Shown in pieces: positions 39,796 to 47,965 of a DNA stretch of 64,000 nucleotides. The number at the start of each line of letters is the position of its first letter. Positions within the stretch are counted from its first letter, which is position 1. The translations under genes and the position numbers were made by a program. This DNA is from Phenylobacterium sp. Root700. GTDB lineage: Bacteria > Pseudomonadota > Alphaproteobacteria > Caulobacterales > Caulobacteraceae. The notes below the pieces were generated by a model that had not been told where the DNA came from, did no database searches, and worked only from the letters and a program-made list of their open reading frames with translations. The stretch lies in contig NZ_LMHT01000014.1 in the NCBI RefSeq assembly GCF_001429025.1, positions 83,511-147,510 of the forward strand, in the 5' to 3' direction.

Positions 39796-40623
39796 TCAGT
39801 TCAGCCGCAGGCGGACCCGTTCGCGCTGGGCGCGGGCCGCCAGCGCCGCGCCGCCGTCCAGCGTGCTGGCGTGGGTCAAGGCCTGCAGCGCGCCGGCCAA
39901 GGCGCCTTGGCCCTCGCGGGCGGCGGCGACGTCCAGCCAGGGGCGATGGTCGGCGGGGTCGAGCAGGGCGCGGCGCAGGGCGGCGCGTTCGGCGCGGCCA
40001 TAGTCGCCCGCCGCGCTGGCGCGGGCGTAGACGTTGTTTTGCAGACGGATCAGCACCGCGCGGTCGGGGGCCGGCGCCATCAGGTGGTCCAGGCGGTCGG
40101 CGACATTGGGCGTCAGGCCGGCGTGCAGGGCGCGCCGGGTCAGTTCGGAGGGCAGCACCACGCGACCCTCGCTGAAGGGGTCGATGGCCAGCGGCCCCTC
40201 GGCGGTCTCGATGCGCAGCAGGAAGTGGCCGGGGAAATCGACGCCCTGGACCACCAGGCCGCAGCGGCGCGCCACGTGCAGGTAGAACACGCCCAGCGCC
40301 ACCGGCAGGCCCTTGCGTCGCTCGGCGACGGCCACCACGCAGGCGTTGTCGGGATCGTCGTAGGTGAAGAGGTCGCCGGTCAGGCCCAGATCGCCGGCCA
40401 TGGCCTCGGCCAGCGCCTCCTCCGGGCTCTCGGTGCGCAGCCGGTGGGTCAGGCGCTCCACGCCGGTGCGGGCCAGGTCGCGCGCGGTCTGCGGGTCGCG
40501 CGCCGGATCGTCATGCATGGCGCAGGCGATGGCGGCTTCCAGCAAGGGAAACTCGCCGTCCTGCGCCTGGCCGGCCTCGCGCAATATTCCTTCGGCGTCC
40601 TCGGGGGTCATCGGATGCTTCAA
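39796..40623 (-). CDS. SirB1/transglutaminase-like family protein
   Basis: A 275-residue protein with a SirB1-type transglutaminase-like core (DPDNACVVAVAERRKGLPVALGVFYLHVARR, then GVDFPGHFLLRIE and AIDPFSEGR) followed by a TPR-like helical C-terminus. The conserved Cys is replaced around DNACVV rather than in a classic triad, as in many SirB1 proteins, so catalysis is doubtful. Its start overlaps the yraN stop by four bases (ATGA). Confidence 0.88.
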   Translation of the reverse strand: MKHPMTPEDAEGILREAGQAQDGEFPLLEAAIACAMHDDPARDPQTARDLARTGVERLTHRLRTESPEEALAEAMAGDLGLTGDLFTYDDPDNACVVAVAERRKGLPVALGVFYLHVARRCGLVVQGVDFPGHFLLRIETAEGPLAIDPFSEGRVVLPSELTRRALHAGLTPNVADRLDHLMAPAPDRAVLIRLQNNVYARASAAGDYGRAERAALRRALLDPADHRPWLDVAAAREGQGALAGALQALTHASTLDGGAALAARAQRERVRLRLN

Positions 40624-40868
40624 GCGCCCTTCCAGGCGTCGGGGCTGTGGACCGGCAGCCGTCCAGGCGCCAGCGCGATCAGATCGAGGCGAACCGCGAG
40701 GTTTTGCAAGCTGGGCCGGCGCGATGCGATGGCCTGACCGGCGCGGCGCAGGCGCTCGCGTTGCATCTGGGTCACGGTTTCGAGCGCGGCCTCCAGGGTT
40801 TGGCGCTGTTTCACCTCCACCACGGCCAGCCGGGCGGCGGCGCCTCTGGCCTGGCGGACGGAGGTCAA
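40620..40868 (-). CDS. yraN: YraN/UPF0102 family protein, internally shortened
   Basis: YraN proteins are endonuclease-like (RecB/Holliday-resolvase fold), usually about 115-130 residues. Here only 82 remain. The first 13 residues ([13 protein letters not shown]) look like a normal N-terminus, but they pass directly into LAVVEVKQRQTLEAAL. The stretch that should hold the first helix and the GEIDLI catalytic-type motif is absent, about 40-45 residues lost in frame at roughly 40829. The rest, through LAVRLDLIALAPGRLP, is well preserved. It starts with TTG inside the rsmI stop (TTGA) and is coupled to its neighbours. Confidence 0.8.
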   Translation of the reverse strand: MTSVRQARGAAARLAVVEVKQRQTLEAALETVTQMQRERLRRAGQAIASRRPSLQNLAVRLDLIALAPGRLPVHSPDAWKGA

Positions 40869-41740
40869 GCCTCGCGCTCCTGCTTTAGCTCCATGGCCCG
40901 GCGGTAGAGGTCGCGGCGCGGCAGGCCCAGGGCCTTGGCCACTTCGGAGGCGGCCTCGGCCGGGCGCAGGCGTGTCAGGGCGTCGGCGAGCGCCGTGTCG
41001 GCGTCGGCGGCGGTGGCGGCTTCCTCGCGGCCGGGACCGACCAGGATGACGATCTCGCCCTTGGGCGTGTCGCAGCGCGGATCGGCGGCGAGCTCAGGCA
41101 GGGTTCCGCGGATCACCGTCTCGTAGAGCTTGGTCATCTCGCGGGCGACGGCGGCCTCACGCGGGCCGAACACGGCGGCCATGTCGGCCAGGCTGGAGGC
41201 CAGGCGCGGGCCGCTCTCGAAGAACACCAGGGTGGTGCGGATCCCGGCCAGTTCCTCGAAGAAGGTGCGGCGCGCGGCGCTCTTGGGCGGGGCGAAGCCG
41301 GCGAACATGAAGCGGTCGGTGGGCAGGCCGGCGACCGACAGGCCGGCCAGCAGGGCCGAGGCGCCGGGGATCGGATAGACGGCCGAACCCTGCGCCACCG
41401 CCTCGCGCACCAGCCGGAAGCCGGGGTCGGAGACCAGCGGCGTGCCGGCGTCGGAGACCAGCGCCACGCGCCCGCCCTCGGCCAGCACCGCCAGGGCCTT
41501 CAGCCCGCCGCGCTCGGAGGTGTGCTCGTCGTAGCGTTCCAGCTTCTTCGACAGGCCGTAGGCGGTCAGCAGCTTGGCCGCGACGCGGGTGTCCTCGGCC
41601 AGCACCAGGTCGGCGGCCGACAGCACGTCCAGCGCCCGCAGGGTGATGTCGCGCAGGTTCCCGATCGGAGTCGCCACGATGTAGAGCCCCGGATCCAGGG
41701 GGTTCTCGGACAGGGCGGGCGGGGGCGGGTGACGCGACAT
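40865..41740 (-). CDS. rsmI: 16S rRNA (cytidine-2'-O)-methyltransferase RsmI
   Basis: Tetrapyrrole-methylase-fold enzyme that 2'-O-methylates C1402 of 16S rRNA. The 291-residue product has the conserved opening [19 protein letters not shown], then [23 protein letters not shown] and the [20 protein letters not shown] segment. The C-terminal HTH-like tail is present. The adjacent yraN is the usual neighbour. It is translationally coupled to it. Confidence 0.95.
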   Translation of the reverse strand: MSRHPPPPALSENPLDPGLYIVATPIGNLRDITLRALDVLSAADLVLAEDTRVAAKLLTAYGLSKKLERYDEHTSERGGLKALAVLAEGGRVALVSDAGTPLVSDPGFRLVREAVAQGSAVYPIPGASALLAGLSVAGLPTDRFMFAGFAPPKSAARRTFFEELAGIRTTLVFFESGPRLASSLADMAAVFGPREAAVAREMTKLYETVIRGTLPELAADPRCDTPKGEIVILVGPGREEAATAADADTALADALTRLRPAEAASEVAKALGLPRRDLYRRAMELKQEREA

Positions 41741-41764
41741 GTGGGAGGCTTCGCCGGTTATCGC

Positions 41765-42928
41765 TCAGGTCGCAAGCCTGGACGTTACATGGTCCAGGAT
41801 CAAGCGGCCGGCGGGGGTGGCGCGCAGGCGCTCTGGATCGGGGGCCAGCAGCCCGGCGGCGATCAGGGCGCCGACCTGTGGGTGGACCGGCGAAAGCCCG
41901 ATCGCCGCGACGTCTTCGAAGGCGACGCCCTGTTCGATCCGCAGGCCGGCCAGCAGGCGTTCCTCGGCGACCTCGATGGGGGTGAGGCGTTCCTGGGTGG
42001 CGAAGCCCGTTCCGGTCTCGCGCACGGCGGCGATGTAGTCGGCGGGCTTGGCGTGGGCGTGGGTGGCGATGCGCACGCCGTGCCGGGTCAGCCGCCCGTG
42101 GGCGCCGGGGCCGGCGCCGACATAGTCGATCCCGGTCCAATAGACGAGGTTGTGGCGCGAGCGGGCGGCTTGCCCGCGTGCATGGTTGGAGACCTCGTAG
42201 GCGGTGAAGCCCGCGCCCTCCAACACCGACTGGGTGGTCTCGAACAGCTCGGCGGCCAGGTCCTCGCCGGGCGGGACCAACTGGCCGCGCCGCACCGCGC
42301 GGTCGAAGGCGGTGCCGGCCTCGATGGTCAGCTGGTAGGGCGACAGGTGCTCGGCCCCGAGTTCGATCGCCTCGCTCAGCTCCTCGCGCCAGGCCTGCGG
42401 CGTCTGGTTGGGGCGGGCGTAGATCAGGTCCAGCGACAGGCGCGGAAAGGTCTTGGCCGCCAGGGTCGCGGCGCGGCGGGCCGAGGCGGCGTCATGGTTG
42501 CGGCCCAGCAGGGTCAGCGAGGCGTCGTCCAGCGCCTGCAGCCCCAGCGACAAGCGGTCGACCCCGGCCTGCGCGAAGGCCGTGAAGCGACCCGCCTCGG
42601 CGTCGGTGGGGTTGGCCTCCAGCGTCACCTCGACGGGCTCGTCCGGCGACCAAAGCGAGCGGGCCAGGGCGATCAGGTCGGCGGCCCAGGCCGGGTCCAT
42701 CAGCGAGGGCGTGCCGCCGCCCAGGAAGATCGAGACCAGCCGCCGCTCGCCGGTCAGCTCGCGCTGGGCGCGCAGATCATCGGCGATGGCGTGAAACAGC
42801 GCGGCTTGTTCGTCCTGGCGGCCGCGGTCGCGGAAGACGTTGAAGTCGCAATAGGGGCAGATCTTCGCGCAGTAGGGCCAGTGGATGTAGAGCCCGAGCG
42901 GCGGCACGATCTGCGCGACCTCGTTCAC
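41765..42928 (-). CDS. hemW: HemW, radical-SAM heme chaperone (HemN-like)
   Basis: A 387-residue radical-SAM protein of the HemW group, which delivers heme rather than oxidising coproporphyrinogen. It has the cluster motif CxxxCxYC in [12 protein letters not shown] and the LGGGTPSL and ANPTD segments. The N-terminus is short and lacks the extra HemN region. GTG 42928 overlaps the rdgB stop. The gene pairing rdgB-hemW is conserved in proteobacteria. Confidence 0.94.
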   Translation of the reverse strand: MNEVAQIVPPLGLYIHWPYCAKICPYCDFNVFRDRGRQDEQAALFHAIADDLRAQRELTGERRLVSIFLGGGTPSLMDPAWAADLIALARSLWSPDEPVEVTLEANPTDAEAGRFTAFAQAGVDRLSLGLQALDDASLTLLGRNHDAASARRAATLAAKTFPRLSLDLIYARPNQTPQAWREELSEAIELGAEHLSPYQLTIEAGTAFDRAVRRGQLVPPGEDLAAELFETTQSVLEGAGFTAYEVSNHARGQAARSRHNLVYWTGIDYVGAGPGAHGRLTRHGVRIATHAHAKPADYIAAVRETGTGFATQERLTPIEVAEERLLAGLRIEQGVAFEDVAAIGLSPVHPQVGALIAAGLLAPDPERLRATPAGRLILDHVTSRLAT

Positions 42929-43524
42929 AGCAGGGCGGCCTTGAGCTTGGCGAAGGCCATGGCCCGGTGGCTGATGGCGTCCTTCGCGTCAGGGTCCATC
43001 TCGCCGAAGGTGATGTCGGCGCCGATCGCCTGGAAGATCGGGTCATAGCCGTGGCCACGGTCGCCGCGACCGGGGAAGACCAGGGTCCCATCGACCCGGC
43101 CCTCGACCACCACCGCCGGGCCGCCCGGCCAGGCCACCGCCAGGGCGCAGGTGAACCAGGCCGAGAAGTCGTCGGCGCCGGCTTCCTCCAGCCGCGCCTC
43201 GACCTTCTTCATGGCCCCGCCGAAGTCCTTCTCCGGCCCGCCCCAACGGGCCGAATAGATGCCCGGTTGGCCGCCCAGCGCGGTGACCGACAGCCCCGAA
43301 TCGTCGGCCAGCGCGATCAGGCCGGACGCCTCGGCGGCGGCGCGGGCCTTGAGCAGGGCGTTGCCGGTGAAGGTCGCCTCGGTCTCCTCGGGTTCCCCAA
43401 GGCCCAGGCTGCCGGCCGTCACCAGTTCGAACCGGTTGTCGAGGATCGCGGCCAGTTCGCGGGCCTTGCCCGGATTGTGGGTGGCGACCACCAGCTTCGC
43501 GCCGGGTTCGAGCTTCAGAGCCAT
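42925..43524 (-). CDS. rdgB: Non-canonical purine NTP pyrophosphatase (RdgB/HAM1)
   Basis: Removes ITP, dITP and XTP from nucleotide pools. The 199-residue product shows [17 protein letters not shown] at the N-terminus, the [18 protein letters not shown] motif, the ADDSGLSV loop and the C-terminal [13 protein letters not shown] 43524 ([10 protein letters not shown]) is chosen; an upstream reading of 20 more codons is not family-like. Overlaps hemW by four bases. Confidence 0.95.
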   Translation of the reverse strand: MALKLEPGAKLVVATHNPGKARELAAILDNRFELVTAGSLGLGEPEETEATFTGNALLKARAAAEASGLIALADDSGLSVTALGGQPGIYSARWGGPEKDFGGAMKKVEARLEEAGADDFSAWFTCALAVAWPGGPAVVVEGRVDGTLVFPGRGDRGHGYDPIFQAIGADITFGEMDPDAKDAISHRAMAFAKLKAALL

Positions 43525-43578
43525 GGGAAAACCTTCTGAAATGCGGGGGCGGCGGACCATATGCCGCCCGCCGCTCTG

Positions 43579-43612
43579 TTGCATTGCAAAAGTTTAATAT
43601 CGTTTTTCGATA
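43579..43612. promoter_or_regulatory. AT-rich divergent control region with two inverted repeats
   Basis: TTGCATTGCAA (43579-43589) is a 5-1-5 palindrome and TATCG-TTTTT-CGATA (43598-43612) a 5-5-5 palindrome, between rdgB and the small gene at 43706. Both are candidate operators; their proteins are unknown. Similar TTGC/GCAA words recur before the 44905 gene. Confidence 0.45.
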
Positions 43613-43705
43613 ATTAGTTTGATCGAAAAGCAATGCGGCCGTATCGAATATCAACACGGGCGACATGGCGTCGCCGCAGCGCAACAAACGATACGGAGAC
43701 CTTCC

Positions 43706-43813
43706 ATGTTCAGCCCCGCAATGAGCTTTCTCGAACGCACCCTGATGGTGGCCGTGGTCCTGATGGCCGCCCTGCCGGTCGCGGCCTTGGTGACCGGCGG
43801 CATGATCGCCTAA
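43706..43813 (+). CDS. 35-residue small membrane protein
   Basis: A 35-codon frame, ATG 43706 behind GGAG (43695-43698) at seven bases. The product MFSPAMSFLERT... has one hydrophobic helix (about residues 13-33, LMVAVVLMAALPVAALVTG) and no charge beyond a Glu-Arg pair. It is a plausible single-pass small membrane protein; no family recognised. It lies 32 bases before the DUF2975 gene and may be co-transcribed with it. Confidence 0.6.
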   Translation: MFSPAMSFLERTLMVAVVLMAALPVAALVTGGMIA

Positions 43814-43845
43814 TCTCTCCGATGTTTCTTGGACGGAGGGCCGCG

Positions 43846-44376
43846 ATGCGCGCCTTGGGGCCGGGCTCGGTGTCGAGCTTCCTGAAGATCATTCTCGACG
43901 TGGTGTTCGTCGCACTCTGGATCGGCCTGGGCGCCGTGGCCCTGATGATGCTGGCCGCGCTGCTGTTCAGCTTCAATCCCGAGCTGCTCGAGAACTTCTC
44001 GATCCGCGCCGGCGAGGCCGAGATCGGCGCGCGTGGCCCGGTGCTGCTCGGCGGCCTGGCGGCGGCCGGCCTCTATCTGACCGGCGTGCTGGTGATCGTC
44101 GAACGCCTGCGCCGGATCTTCTCGACCTTGACGGCGGGCGATCCCTTCCATCCGGAGAACGTGCGCCGCCTGCGAGTGATCGGCCTGGTGCTGGCTGGCC
44201 TGGAGGTCGGGCGCTACGTGATCTACGGCCTGGGAATGTGGGCGCTGCCCGGCGCCAACATCCAGCGGCCCGAGTTCAGCCCGACCGCGTGGTTTTCGGT
44301 GCTGGTGGTGTTCGTGCTGGCCGAAGTGTTCCGCGAAGGCGCGCGCCTTCGCCGCGAAGCAGAGTTGACGATCTGA
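43846..44376 (+). CDS. DUF2975 family membrane protein
   Basis: A 176-residue membrane protein with four helices and the DUF2975 signature (DPFHPENVRRLRVIGLVLAGLEV). ATG 43846 has GGAGG (43835-43839) at six bases; the upstream reading is out of place. Its function is unknown. DUF2975 proteins are repeatedly encoded just before small YozG-type HTH proteins, as here, with a one-base gap. They probably form a regulatory pair. Confidence 0.9.
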   Translation: MRALGPGSVSSFLKIILDVVFVALWIGLGAVALMMLAALLFSFNPELLENFSIRAGEAEIGARGPVLLGGLAAAGLYLTGVLVIVERLRRIFSTLTAGDPFHPENVRRLRVIGLVLAGLEVGRYVIYGLGMWALPGANIQRPEFSPTAWFSVLVVFVLAEVFREGARLRREAELTI

Positions 44377-44377
44377 C

Positions 44378-44617
44378 ATGCCGATCCGCGTAAATCTCGA
44401 CCGCGTGCTGCTCGACCGACGCATGTCGCTGACCGAACTGGCCGACCGGGTCGGCGTCACCATCGCCAACCTCTCGATCCTCAAGACCGGCAAGGCCCGC
44501 GCCGTGCGGTTCTCGACCCTGGCGGCCCTCTGCCGAGAACTGGACTGCCAGCCGGGCGACCTGGTCATCTACGAGCCCGGCCCCGACGACGGCCCGATGG
44601 ACGAGGACCTGGACTAG
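44378..44617 (+). CDS. Small XRE-type HTH regulator (YozG-like)
   Basis: A 79-residue protein that is almost entirely a Cro/CI HTH (RRMSLTELADRVGVTIANLSILKTGKARAVRF), with the CREL-DCQPGDLV ending typical of the YozG family. It follows the DUF2975 gene by one base. The membrane protein may control it or be its target; this is inference. Confidence 0.9.
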   Translation: MPIRVNLDRVLLDRRMSLTELADRVGVTIANLSILKTGKARAVRFSTLAALCRELDCQPGDLVIYEPGPDDGPMDEDLD

Positions 44618-44622
44618 CGGTC

Positions 44623-44745
44623 CTAGATCCTCCCCCGCTGGGGAAGGTGGCGCGCGCAGCGCGACAGAGGGGGCTTGCCGAAGGAGTCCTGCTCCCCCTC
44701 ACCCGGCCAAAGGGCCGGGAGCTCCCCCAGCGGGGGAGCATCTAG
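44623..44745. repeat. Palindromic intergenic repeat element
   Basis: CTAGATCCTCCCCCGCTGGGG (44623-44643) and CCCCAGCGGGGGAGCATCTAG (44725-44745) are matching arms of a 123-base inverted repeat, with internal palindromes such as CCCGGCCAAAGGGCCGGG. It resembles the 27738-27874 element. The 287-base gap 44618-44904 holds this repeat and then the promoter of the next gene. Confidence 0.75.
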
Positions 44746-44834
44746 CGAGCCCCCCAAGCGTGGCTATTATGCCGCAGCGCAGCGATACTCGCCGAAAAAT
44801 TGCAGCGCACCCGTCAAAAATGACGGTGTAACTG

Positions 44835-44863
44835 TTGATAACCCAGCGTCACCCTCCTATATG
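44835..44863 (+). promoter_or_regulatory. Near-consensus promoter of the 35-codon gene
   Basis: TTGATA (44835-44840) and TATATG (44858-44863) are spaced by exactly 17 bases, a strong sigma-70-like promoter for this genome. The predicted start near 44870 leaves a leader of about 35 bases. GCAA/TTGC words flank it. Confidence 0.6.
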
Positions 44864-44904
44864 CGATGCAACAATTGCTGCAACGCACAACAAAGGAGAT
44901 GGAC

Positions 44905-45012
44905 ATGGCCCAAGCCATTGAAAGCTTCATCGACCGCCTGATGGGTCCCTTCGCTCGCGAACTGGCCCGCATGCCGGCTTCGTCGTTCCGCTATCTGCTG
45001 AACGGCTTCTAA
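44905..45012 (+). CDS. 35-residue small protein with own promoter and terminator
   Basis: ATG 44905 has AAGGAG (44893-44898) at the ideal spacing of six bases; an in-frame ATG at 44899 overlaps the ribosome-binding site. The product (MAQAIESFIDRLMGPFAREL...) is amphipathic rather than transmembrane, with basic residues and a LLNGF end. No family is recognised. It is a complete small transcription unit between a strong promoter and a strong terminator, and could also act as a regulatory RNA. Confidence 0.7.
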   Translation: MAQAIESFIDRLMGPFARELARMPASSFRYLLNGF

Positions 45013-45057
45013 GAGCACACTCGGCGACATGAGCGCCGGGCGCGCCTGTCGATGATC

Positions 45058-45092
45058 GAAACGCCGCTCCGTCCTCCCCGGAGCGGCGTTTC
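45058..45092 (+). terminator. Strong intrinsic terminator after the 35-codon gene
   Basis: GAAACGCCGCTCCG (45058-45071) and CGGAGCGGCGTTTC (45079-45092) form a perfect 14-bp stem with a seven-base loop. The arm ends in TTTC, and on the minus strand in TTTC too, so it may also terminate rph. Confidence 0.85.
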
Positions 45093-45109
45093 TGATTCTG
45101 GGGGCTGGC

Positions 45110-45826
45110 TTAGCCGCCGACCGCCTGGCGCTGCAGCGCGCACAGTTCGCCGATGCCCTTGCGGGCCAGCGAGAACAGGCCGTCGAACTCTTCCTGGCTG
45201 AAGCCGCGCTTTTCGCCGGTGGCCTGGACCTCGACGATCGAGCCCTTGCCGGTCAGCACGAAGTTGGCGTCGGCCTCGGCGTTGGAATCCTCTTCATATT
45301 CCAGGTCCAGCACCGGCACGTTCTTGAAGATGCCGCAGGAGATCGCCGCGACCTGGTCGAGGATCGGGTCGGTGGTGATCAGGCCTTCTTCCATCAGGTA
45401 CTTGGTGGCCATCCGCAGGGCGACCCAGGCGCCGGTGATCGCCGCCGTGCGGGTGCCGCCGTCAGCCTGGATCACGTCGCAGTCGAGCGAGATCTGGCGT
45501 TCGCCTAGCGCCGCCGGATCGACCACGGCGCGCAGCGAGCGGCCGATCAGCCGCTGGATTTCCTGGGTGCGGCCCGATTGCTTGCCTTCCGAGGCTTCGC
45601 GACGGCCGCGCGTGTGGGTCGCGCGCGGCAGCATGCCGTATTCCGCCGTCACCCAGCCCTGGCCGCGGCCGCGCATGAAGCCGGGCACCCGGTCCTCGAC
45701 GCTGGCGGTGATCAGCACCTTGGTGTGACCGAACGTCGCCAGGCAGGAGCCTTCCGCATAGCGGTTGACGCCGGTTTCGAGGGTCACGAGGCGGAGCTGG
45801 TCGGGGGTACGTTCTGAGGGGCGCAT
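45110..45826 (-). CDS. rph: Ribonuclease PH
   Basis: Phosphorolytic 3'-5' exoribonuclease that trims tRNA 3' ends. The 238-residue product opens [14 protein letters not shown] and has the family segments [31 protein letters not shown] and [19 protein letters not shown]. The length is standard. Divergent from hrcA with a short shared upstream region. Confidence 0.97.
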   Translation of the reverse strand: MRPSERTPDQLRLVTLETGVNRYAEGSCLATFGHTKVLITASVEDRVPGFMRGRGQGWVTAEYGMLPRATHTRGRREASEGKQSGRTQEIQRLIGRSLRAVVDPAALGERQISLDCDVIQADGGTRTAAITGAWVALRMATKYLMEEGLITTDPILDQVAAISCGIFKNVPVLDLEYEEDSNAEADANFVLTGKGSIVEVQATGEKRGFSQEEFDGLFSLARKGIGELCALQRQAVGG

Positions 45827-45896
45827 GGGAAACCTTGGCGTATGGGTCTGGCGTCTTGCGCCGGCGGGCTTATCCTAGATCAAAGAGGTTCAGTCC

Positions 45897-45929
45897 ATGG
45901 CTCTGACCGAGCGCCGTCCCCCGTCGTGA
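45897..45929 (+). CDS. Possible 10-codon leader peptide overlapping hrcA
   Basis: ATG 45897 with AAGAGG (45883-45888) eight bases upstream opens a ten-codon frame that stops at 45927-45929, so its TGA overlaps the hrcA GTG start (GTGA). hrcA itself has only a weak ribosome-binding site. This may couple hrcA translation to a leader; it could equally be chance. Confidence 0.35.
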   Translation: MALTERRPPS

Positions 45930-46993
45930 CCAGCCCGCTGCTTTTCTCAGGCCCCTCGTTGGCCGAGCTGGACGAACGCGCCCGCGAGATCTTCCGCCGC
46001 GTCGTGGAAGGCTATCTGGAGACCGGCGAGCCGGTCGGTTCGCGCACCCTGTCCAAGGGCGGCGTCCACCTGTCCTCGGCCTCGATCCGCAACACCATGC
46101 AGGACCTGACCCAGCTGGGCCTGCTGGGCGCGCCGCATGTCAGCGCCGGACGGATCCCGACCCATGCCGGCCTGCGGCTGTTCGTCGACGGCCTGCTGGA
46201 GGTCGGCGATGTGTCCGAAGACGACCGCCGCGCCATCGAGACGCGGCTCTCGGCCAAGGGCCGCAACTTCGAAGAAGCCCTGAACGAGGCGACCGCGATC
46301 CTCTCGGGCCTGGCCGGCGGCGCGGGCGTCGTGGTCAGCCCGGTGCGCGACGCCGGGGTCAAGCATGTGGAGTTCGTCTCGCTGTCGGCCGAGCAGGCCT
46401 TGGCGGTGATGGTCTTCGAGGACGGCGTGGTCGAAAACCGGCTGATGAAGCTGGCGGCCGGGGTGACGCCGTCATCGCTGCAGGAGGCGTCGAACTTCAT
46501 GAACGCCCGGCTGCGCGGCCGCACGCTGGGCGAGGCCGGGGCCGAGATCCGCACCGAACTGGACGCCGCCCGCCGCCACCTGAACGAGGCCGCCGCCCGG
46601 CTGGTCGAGGACGGCATGGCCGCCTGGGGCGGGGGAGAGGGCTCCGATCGCGCCCTGATCGTCCGGGGCCGGGCCAACCTGCTGCATGACCGCGAAACCC
46701 TGGACGACCTGGAGCGCGTCCGCATGCTGTTCGACGATCTTGAACAAAAAGAACAGCTTATCGGTTTGTTGGACGACGTCCGCGAGGCTCAGGGCGTGCG
46801 GATCTTTATCGGCGCCGAAACGCGACTCTTTTCCCTTTCGGGTTCCGCCGTCATCGCCGCGCCCTATATGACGGGCCGACAGAAGGTGCTGGGCGCGATC
46901 GGCGTGATCGGTCCGGCCCGCCTAAACTATGCCCGGGTCATCCCGCTGGTGGACTATACCGCCCGCGTCCTGTCCCAGGTGACGAACACGTAG
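45926..46993 (+). CDS. hrcA: Heat-shock repressor HrcA
   Basis: Winged-helix repressor that binds CIRCE operators at chaperone genes and depends on GroE for activity. The 355-residue product has the N-terminal DNA-binding domain ([40 protein letters not shown]) and the HrcA C-terminal domain. GTG 45926 gives the family N-terminus MTSPLLFSG. No CIRCE palindrome is seen upstream in the window. It is 11 bases from grpE, the usual operon. Confidence 0.95.
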   Translation: MTSPLLFSGPSLAELDERAREIFRRVVEGYLETGEPVGSRTLSKGGVHLSSASIRNTMQDLTQLGLLGAPHVSAGRIPTHAGLRLFVDGLLEVGDVSEDDRRAIETRLSAKGRNFEEALNEATAILSGLAGGAGVVVSPVRDAGVKHVEFVSLSAEQALAVMVFEDGVVENRLMKLAAGVTPSSLQEASNFMNARLRGRTLGEAGAEIRTELDAARRHLNEAAARLVEDGMAAWGGGEGSDRALIVRGRANLLHDRETLDDLERVRMLFDDLEQKEQLIGLLDDVREAQGVRIFIGAETRLFSLSGSAVIAAPYMTGRQKVLGAIGVIGPARLNYARVIPLVDYTARVLSQVTNT

Positions 46994-47004
46994 AGGATTA
47001 GAAG

Positions 47005-47622
47005 ATGTCCGACGATCAAACGCCGGCCGAAGAGTTCAACGAAGTCGCGGACGCCGCAGCCGATGAACTGCTGGCCCTGCGCGCCGAAAATCAGGCCCTG
47101 AAGGACCAGATCCTGCGGGTCGCCGCCGATGCGGAGAACACCAAGCGACGTACCGAGCGCGAGGCCAATGACGCCCGCGCCTACGCCATCCAGAAATTTG
47201 GCCGCGACCTGCTGACCGTCGCCGACACTCTGGCCCGCGCCCTGGCCAGCCCGCACGAGAGCGCCGATCCGGTGCTGAAGAACTTCGTGGTCGGCATGGA
47301 GATGACCGAGAAGGCGCTGCAGACCGCCTTCGAAAACAACGGCCTGAAGCAGATCGATCCGCCCAAGGGCGAGAAGTTCGACCCGCACCAGCACCAGGCG
47401 GTGATGGAGCAGCCCTCCACCGAGGTCGGCGCTGGCGGCGTCATCCAGGTGCTGCAGCCGGGCTATGAGCTGCTGGGCCGCCTGATTCGTCCGGCCATGG
47501 TGGTGGTCGCGGCCAAGGGCTCGACCGGCGAGGTCGTGGGCGGCGAGAGCCCCGCCGCCGCCAATCCCTATGCGGCCCACGACGGCGAAGACGCCGGCGG
47601 GTCCGTCGACACCCGCGCCTAG
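47005..47622 (+). CDS. grpE: Nucleotide exchange factor GrpE
   Basis: Co-chaperone that releases ADP from DnaK. The 205-residue product has a long N-terminal coiled coil (LRAENQALKDQILRVAADAENTKRR) and the C-terminal beta domain with the GrpE signature HQAVMEQPSTEVGAGGVIQVLQPGYELLGRLIRPAMV, starting near residue 133. It follows hrcA and precedes a small gene by four bases. Confidence 0.96.
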   Translation: MSDDQTPAEEFNEVADAAADELLALRAENQALKDQILRVAADAENTKRRTEREANDARAYAIQKFGRDLLTVADTLARALASPHESADPVLKNFVVGMEMTEKALQTAFENNGLKQIDPPKGEKFDPHQHQAVMEQPSTEVGAGGVIQVLQPGYELLGRLIRPAMVVVAAKGSTGEVVGGESPAAANPYAAHDGEDAGGSVDTRA

Positions 47623-47626
47623 CGGC

Positions 47627-47872
47627 ATGGCGGACCTCGAGACGACCCAGGTCACGCTCCGCGAGGTCGCCGACGTCGTCGCGCTGGTCGCCATCGAACT
47701 GGTCGGATCGGTCTCCCAGGACACCCGGGAGGCCGACGTCCGGTTGGAGGAGCTGGCCGGCCGGCTGATGGACTATGTCGACGCCCTGCCGGAGGGCAAT
47801 CAACGGCTGCTGATGGGCGCCATCGCCGAGACCCTGATGGCGACCGAAGAGGGGTCTTCTCCGCCGGACTAG
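47627..47872 (+). CDS. Small hypothetical protein downstream of grpE
   Basis: An 81-residue acidic helical protein (VTLREVADVVALVAIELVGSVS, then RLEELAGRLMDYVDALPEG). ATG 47627 lies four bases after the grpE stop; longer readings overlap grpE. I do not recognise it. Position suggests heat-shock co-expression with hrcA-grpE. Confidence 0.7.
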   Translation: MADLETTQVTLREVADVVALVAIELVGSVSQDTREADVRLEELAGRLMDYVDALPEGNQRLLMGAIAETLMATEEGSSPPD

Positions 47873-47965
47873 GACCTGGCGGCCGGCTCGCTAACCTCCC
47901 AGAAAAATTGACCGAATTCCTCGCCGGGCGTAGGCTTGGCCTTAGGTCATAAGGGATGAAAAATC

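Noticed and set aside
43846-44617. Toxin-antitoxin pair
   Set aside because: The membrane protein fits DUF2975 and the HTH the YozG type, a known non-toxin arrangement. No toxin fold is visible.
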